Below, piece by piece: positions 62,108 through 64,000 of a DNA stretch of 64,000 nt. The stretch spans positions 253,122 through 317,121 of the forward strand of contig NZ_LMUK01000043.1 in the NCBI RefSeq assembly GCF_009766005.1, read 5' to 3'. The stretch is from Bradyrhizobium sp. S69. Its GTDB lineage: Bacteria > Pseudomonadota > Alphaproteobacteria > Rhizobiales > Xanthobacteraceae. The position numbers and the translations under genes are program-made. Each line of letters starts with the position of its first letter. Within the stretch, counting starts at the first letter, position 1. A model generated the notes under the pieces. It saw nothing but the letters and a program-made list of their open reading frames with translations. It ran no database searches and was not told where the DNA came from.

Positions 62108-62365
62108 TCAGTCGACGGTCTTCTTGACGGGATGGCGCCGGCGCGGCTCGGCAGCGACCGGCTCGGCGCGGAACCATGGGCTCACCGCATTATCGGTCGG
62201 CATCGGTCGGCCGCTTTGGTACGCGTCCCTGGCGGCCAACCCGGCACGGACGTCCGGGCCCGGAGGCGGAGCCGCATAGTCACCGGTACCCTGTGCAAAA
62301 GCCTGTGCCGTGGAGCCGAGCAGCAACGCAACGAGGATGGCCGGCAAAGCTGATTGGAACCGCAT
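62108..62365 (-). CDS. Small exported protein, unknown
   Basis: An 85-residue protein with a clean signal peptide (LPAILVALLLGSTAQAFAQ) and a short Pro-rich, basic mature part (PRRRHPVKKTVD end). No family recognised. Separated from its neighbours; the upstream gap contains repeats. Confidence 0.65.
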   Translation of the reverse strand: MRFQSALPAILVALLLGSTAQAFAQGTGDYAAPPPGPDVRAGLAARDAYQSGRPMPTDNAVSPWFRAEPVAAEPRRRHPVKKTVD

Positions 62366-62403
62366 GTTGAATCTTCTCCATCGATAGCGGGTCTCGAGCA
62401 GTT

Positions 62404-62428
62404 CCGGTTCTGATGGAATCAGAACCGG
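62404..62428. repeat. Perfect 11-bp hairpin element
   Basis: CCGGTTCTGAT and ATCAGAACCGG pair across GGA. It is joined to the following ACGCGTTTTC repeat to make a composite intergenic element. Confidence 0.75.
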
Positions 62429-62433
62429 GCTCT

Positions 62434-62498
62434 AGACTCTTGTGTTTTGACGCGTTTTCTTGACGCGAACCGGTATCCACTTCGCTCGAAAACGCTCT
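62434..62498. repeat. Dispersed repeat copy 2 (matches 18306-18370)
   Basis: Starts AGACTC and ends AACGCTCT, with GACGCGAACCGG in the middle. Nearly identical, same orientation, to the copy at 18306. Confidence 0.8.
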
Positions 62499-62695
62499 GG
62501 CGAATAACGCGTCGCGTTCTATCCTGATCCGCGCCGGCGCGCGGACTTTATCTCGCATTATTTTCGCACCATGTCGCGATCGAAAAAACCAATGTCGGTC
62601 GGGGATTTGGCAGATCGGATGCCGTCGGGACCCGGGTTCGCAGCAGCACGATGTCGCCAAGTGGACGCATCGGCCTCTCCGATACACGCCAGCAG

Positions 62696-62731
62696 AAATG
62701 GCGCCGCGGGGAACATCGCGGCGCCATTTTT
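62696..62731. terminator. Bidirectional terminator hairpin after the OMP gene
   Basis: ATGGCGCCGCG and CGCGGCGCCAT form an 11-base stem over an 8-base loop, with TTTT on the plus side and a short T run on the minus side. It is about 60 bases after the minus-strand OMP stop. Confidence 0.75.
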
Positions 62732-62786
62732 AGCAGTTGGTGGTCTTCAGCTCAGAGCTTGGAGGCTCAGATCAGAACTTTCAGAT

Positions 62787-63869
62787 TTAGAACTTGGCGG
62801 TAACGCCGGCATACAACGATTTCTCGGTGCAGGAGCGGTTGTTCACGCCGTTGGTGTAGCAGACCGGATTGTTGACGTTCTGGTCGTTGAGGCCGAACTT
62901 GTTCTCCCAGAAGCGATAGGCGACCCAGACGTCGAGGAAGTGGGCGTATTTGGCACCGTAGACCGCCTTGCTGGCGTCGAAGGTCAAGCGGATCGGTTCG
63001 GAGTTGATTTCCATCGCGGTGTTGTTGCTAGCCTGAATGGTCGACGGCGAAGCTGCCCCCGCGCCCTTCGCGCCATAGAAACCAGCGCGACCGCTGACCG
63101 AGAAGTAGTTGATCTGTTCAGGCAGGAAACCCAGGTCCATGTAGTAGTTGATTTCCAGGGCCCAGGTTGCGTTGAAGCGCGTATTGCCGTCCGAGATGCC
63201 CGAGCAGGCATCGACCGGGAAGCACCCCGTGCCGACCAGGCCCGGCGTCAGATACGCATTGTGATTCCACTCCTGGTAATAGAGGGGAGCGATGTCGAGG
63301 AAGCCCTTGTACGGCAGGTCGAAAGCGAATTGCAGACCGGCGACGACATCTTTCTTGTTGGGCGCCAGGAACTGGTTCTCGGTTTCGCCGTCGACACCGA
63401 CTTCGAACGAGATGTTGTTCAGCACGCCACCAACGGAGAACATCTTGGTGTTGAACAGCTGATTCCAGCCGAACGTGCTGCGGATCAGGCCGTAAAACTC
63501 GGCCGCGCCGGCGCAATTACCGGGATTGGCGTTGAAGGGGTCGCCGCAAGGCGCGGCCGGGTCGGCGTGGTCGGACTTGGCCAGCGACAGGGTGATGAAG
63601 TTGGTGCCGTAGGCCCACACGTCGAAGTGGGTATAGGCATAGACCTGCTTCACGGTCTTGGCGGTGACGCCCGGATCGGTCGCATTGAACTGAACCGCGT
63701 AGGTCAGCAGGTTATCGTTGACGAAGAAGAACGGTACGTCCGCGATCGGCTTTGCCTTGGCCTTGACCGGGGGCAGATCCGCCGCATGGGCGAAGCTCAT
63801 CGGCGCGATTGTGGCAATTGCCGCAAGTGACAGCGCCGCGGCTGCAATTGCTTTAGTACGGTAGGACAT
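62787..63869 (-). CDS. Outer-membrane beta-barrel protein
   Basis: A 360-residue exported barrel. Signal peptide (AAAALSLAAIATIAPMSFAHA) with a Pro/Lys-rich linker; strands such as NDNLLTYAVQF, THFDVWAYGTNFITLSL and a C-terminal aromatic SLYAGVTAKF typical for BAM insertion. The composition hints at a Tsx-like nucleoside channel, but I cannot show it. ATG 63869 has GGGG eight bases before. Confidence 0.8.
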   Translation of the reverse strand: MSYRTKAIAAAALSLAAIATIAPMSFAHAADLPPVKAKAKPIADVPFFFVNDNLLTYAVQFNATDPGVTAKTVKQVYAYTHFDVWAYGTNFITLSLAKSDHADPAAPCGDPFNANPGNCAGAAEFYGLIRSTFGWNQLFNTKMFSVGGVLNNISFEVGVDGETENQFLAPNKKDVVAGLQFAFDLPYKGFLDIAPLYYQEWNHNAYLTPGLVGTGCFPVDACSGISDGNTRFNATWALEINYYMDLGFLPEQINYFSVSGRAGFYGAKGAGAASPSTIQASNNTAMEINSEPIRLTFDASKAVYGAKYAHFLDVWVAYRFWENKFGLNDQNVNNPVCYTNGVNNRSCTEKSLYAGVTAKF

Positions 63870-64000
63870 TCTGAATACCCCCAGAGTTAACGAGCACAAC
63901 GATCAAGGCCCTTCGAAATGACACTTGCGCCGATCACGCGAACTGCGAAGCCTCAAGTTTTTCCATGTGTTGCCGCAAGTTTCATCACGAACTCGCGATC
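63870..64000. other. Upstream region of the OMP gene, cut by the window end
   Basis: 131 bases with no gene visible; it should hold the OMP promoter. Confidence 0.4.

Noticed and set aside
62787..63869. Firm call as a Tsx nucleoside channel
   Set aside because: Only general barrel features and weak likeness; the attractive link to the purine/biuret block is not enough.
1..64000. CRISPR arrays, prophage, IS transposases, tRNA or rRNA genes
   Set aside because: No regularly spaced repeats, phage or transposase genes, or cloverleaf-like segments were recognised; tRNA detection by eye is limited.

Overview
The window is high-GC DNA with tightly packed, ATGA-coupled operons of catabolic genes. 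It carries several Bradyrhizobiaceae-type intergenic palindromic elements, Omp31-like porins, Bug and BMP solute-binding proteins and ACS-family MFS transporters. It most likely comes from a soil alphaproteobacterium of the Bradyrhizobium / Rhodopseudomonas / Afipia group. That is inference from gene content and repeats; no rRNA or tRNA was seen.

Layout. 1-5168: a partial OmpA/TPR protein, a class III nucleotide cyclase with a zinc-ribbon front end, and a caspase-FGE fusion. 5249-10777: an MBL-fold hydrolase and an RND efflux pair. 10788-16477: an operon with the content of a terephthalate (tph) operon (tphA2-A3-B-A1 plus a Bug binding protein), divergent from an IclR regulator, with a perfect operator-like palindrome between them. 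16541-23622: an outer-membrane protein, a candidate small RNA, a CoA-transferase / selenoprotein-B-like pair with a LysR regulator, and a TPR/glycosyltransferase protein. 23638-31385: a catabolic island of two MFS carriers, two amidohydrolase-fold enzymes, an orphan Rieske ferredoxin, a CMD protein, a Bug protein and a DOPA-dioxygenase-like protein. 31386-32375: gene-free mosaic of dispersed repeats. 32376-39971: a PatB-like lyase, class III aminotransferase and HyuB/HyuA operon, with formamidase divergent. 40251-44650: a TonB-dependent siderophore-type receptor, a PepSY membrane protein, a small membrane protein and a truncated DUF2927 gene. 45147-48871: a PCuAC copper chaperone, a PQQ alcohol dehydrogenase with the Asp-Tyr-Asp lanthanide signature, a cytochrome c and an unknown exported protein. 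48876-62075: a nitrogen-compound regulon. 62108-63869: a small exported protein and an outer-membrane barrel.

How the genes work together. The tph block would dioxygenate terephthalate to its cis-dihydrodiol and dehydrogenate/decarboxylate that to protocatechuate; no ring-cleavage genes are in the window. The 48876-62075 block joins two BMP-type binding proteins, a nucleoside-type ABC transporter, a biuret hydrolase, three deaminase/amidohydrolase-type enzymes, a DUF1989 protein, a flavin-reductase-like protein, a small RHH protein and a GntR regulator. The transporter/biuret hydrolase operon has a textbook sigma-54 promoter, so nitrogen control is likely. This block is the best candidate for an undescribed pathway: scavenging of nitrogen from a nitrogen-rich heterocycle, purine or guanidino compound. 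A remnant ABC ATPase and a cytidine-deaminase-fold enzyme suggest it has been rearranged.

Limits: everything rests on reading the sequence and on remembered families. No searches were run, and start codons were chosen by Shine-Dalgarno fit and overlaps.
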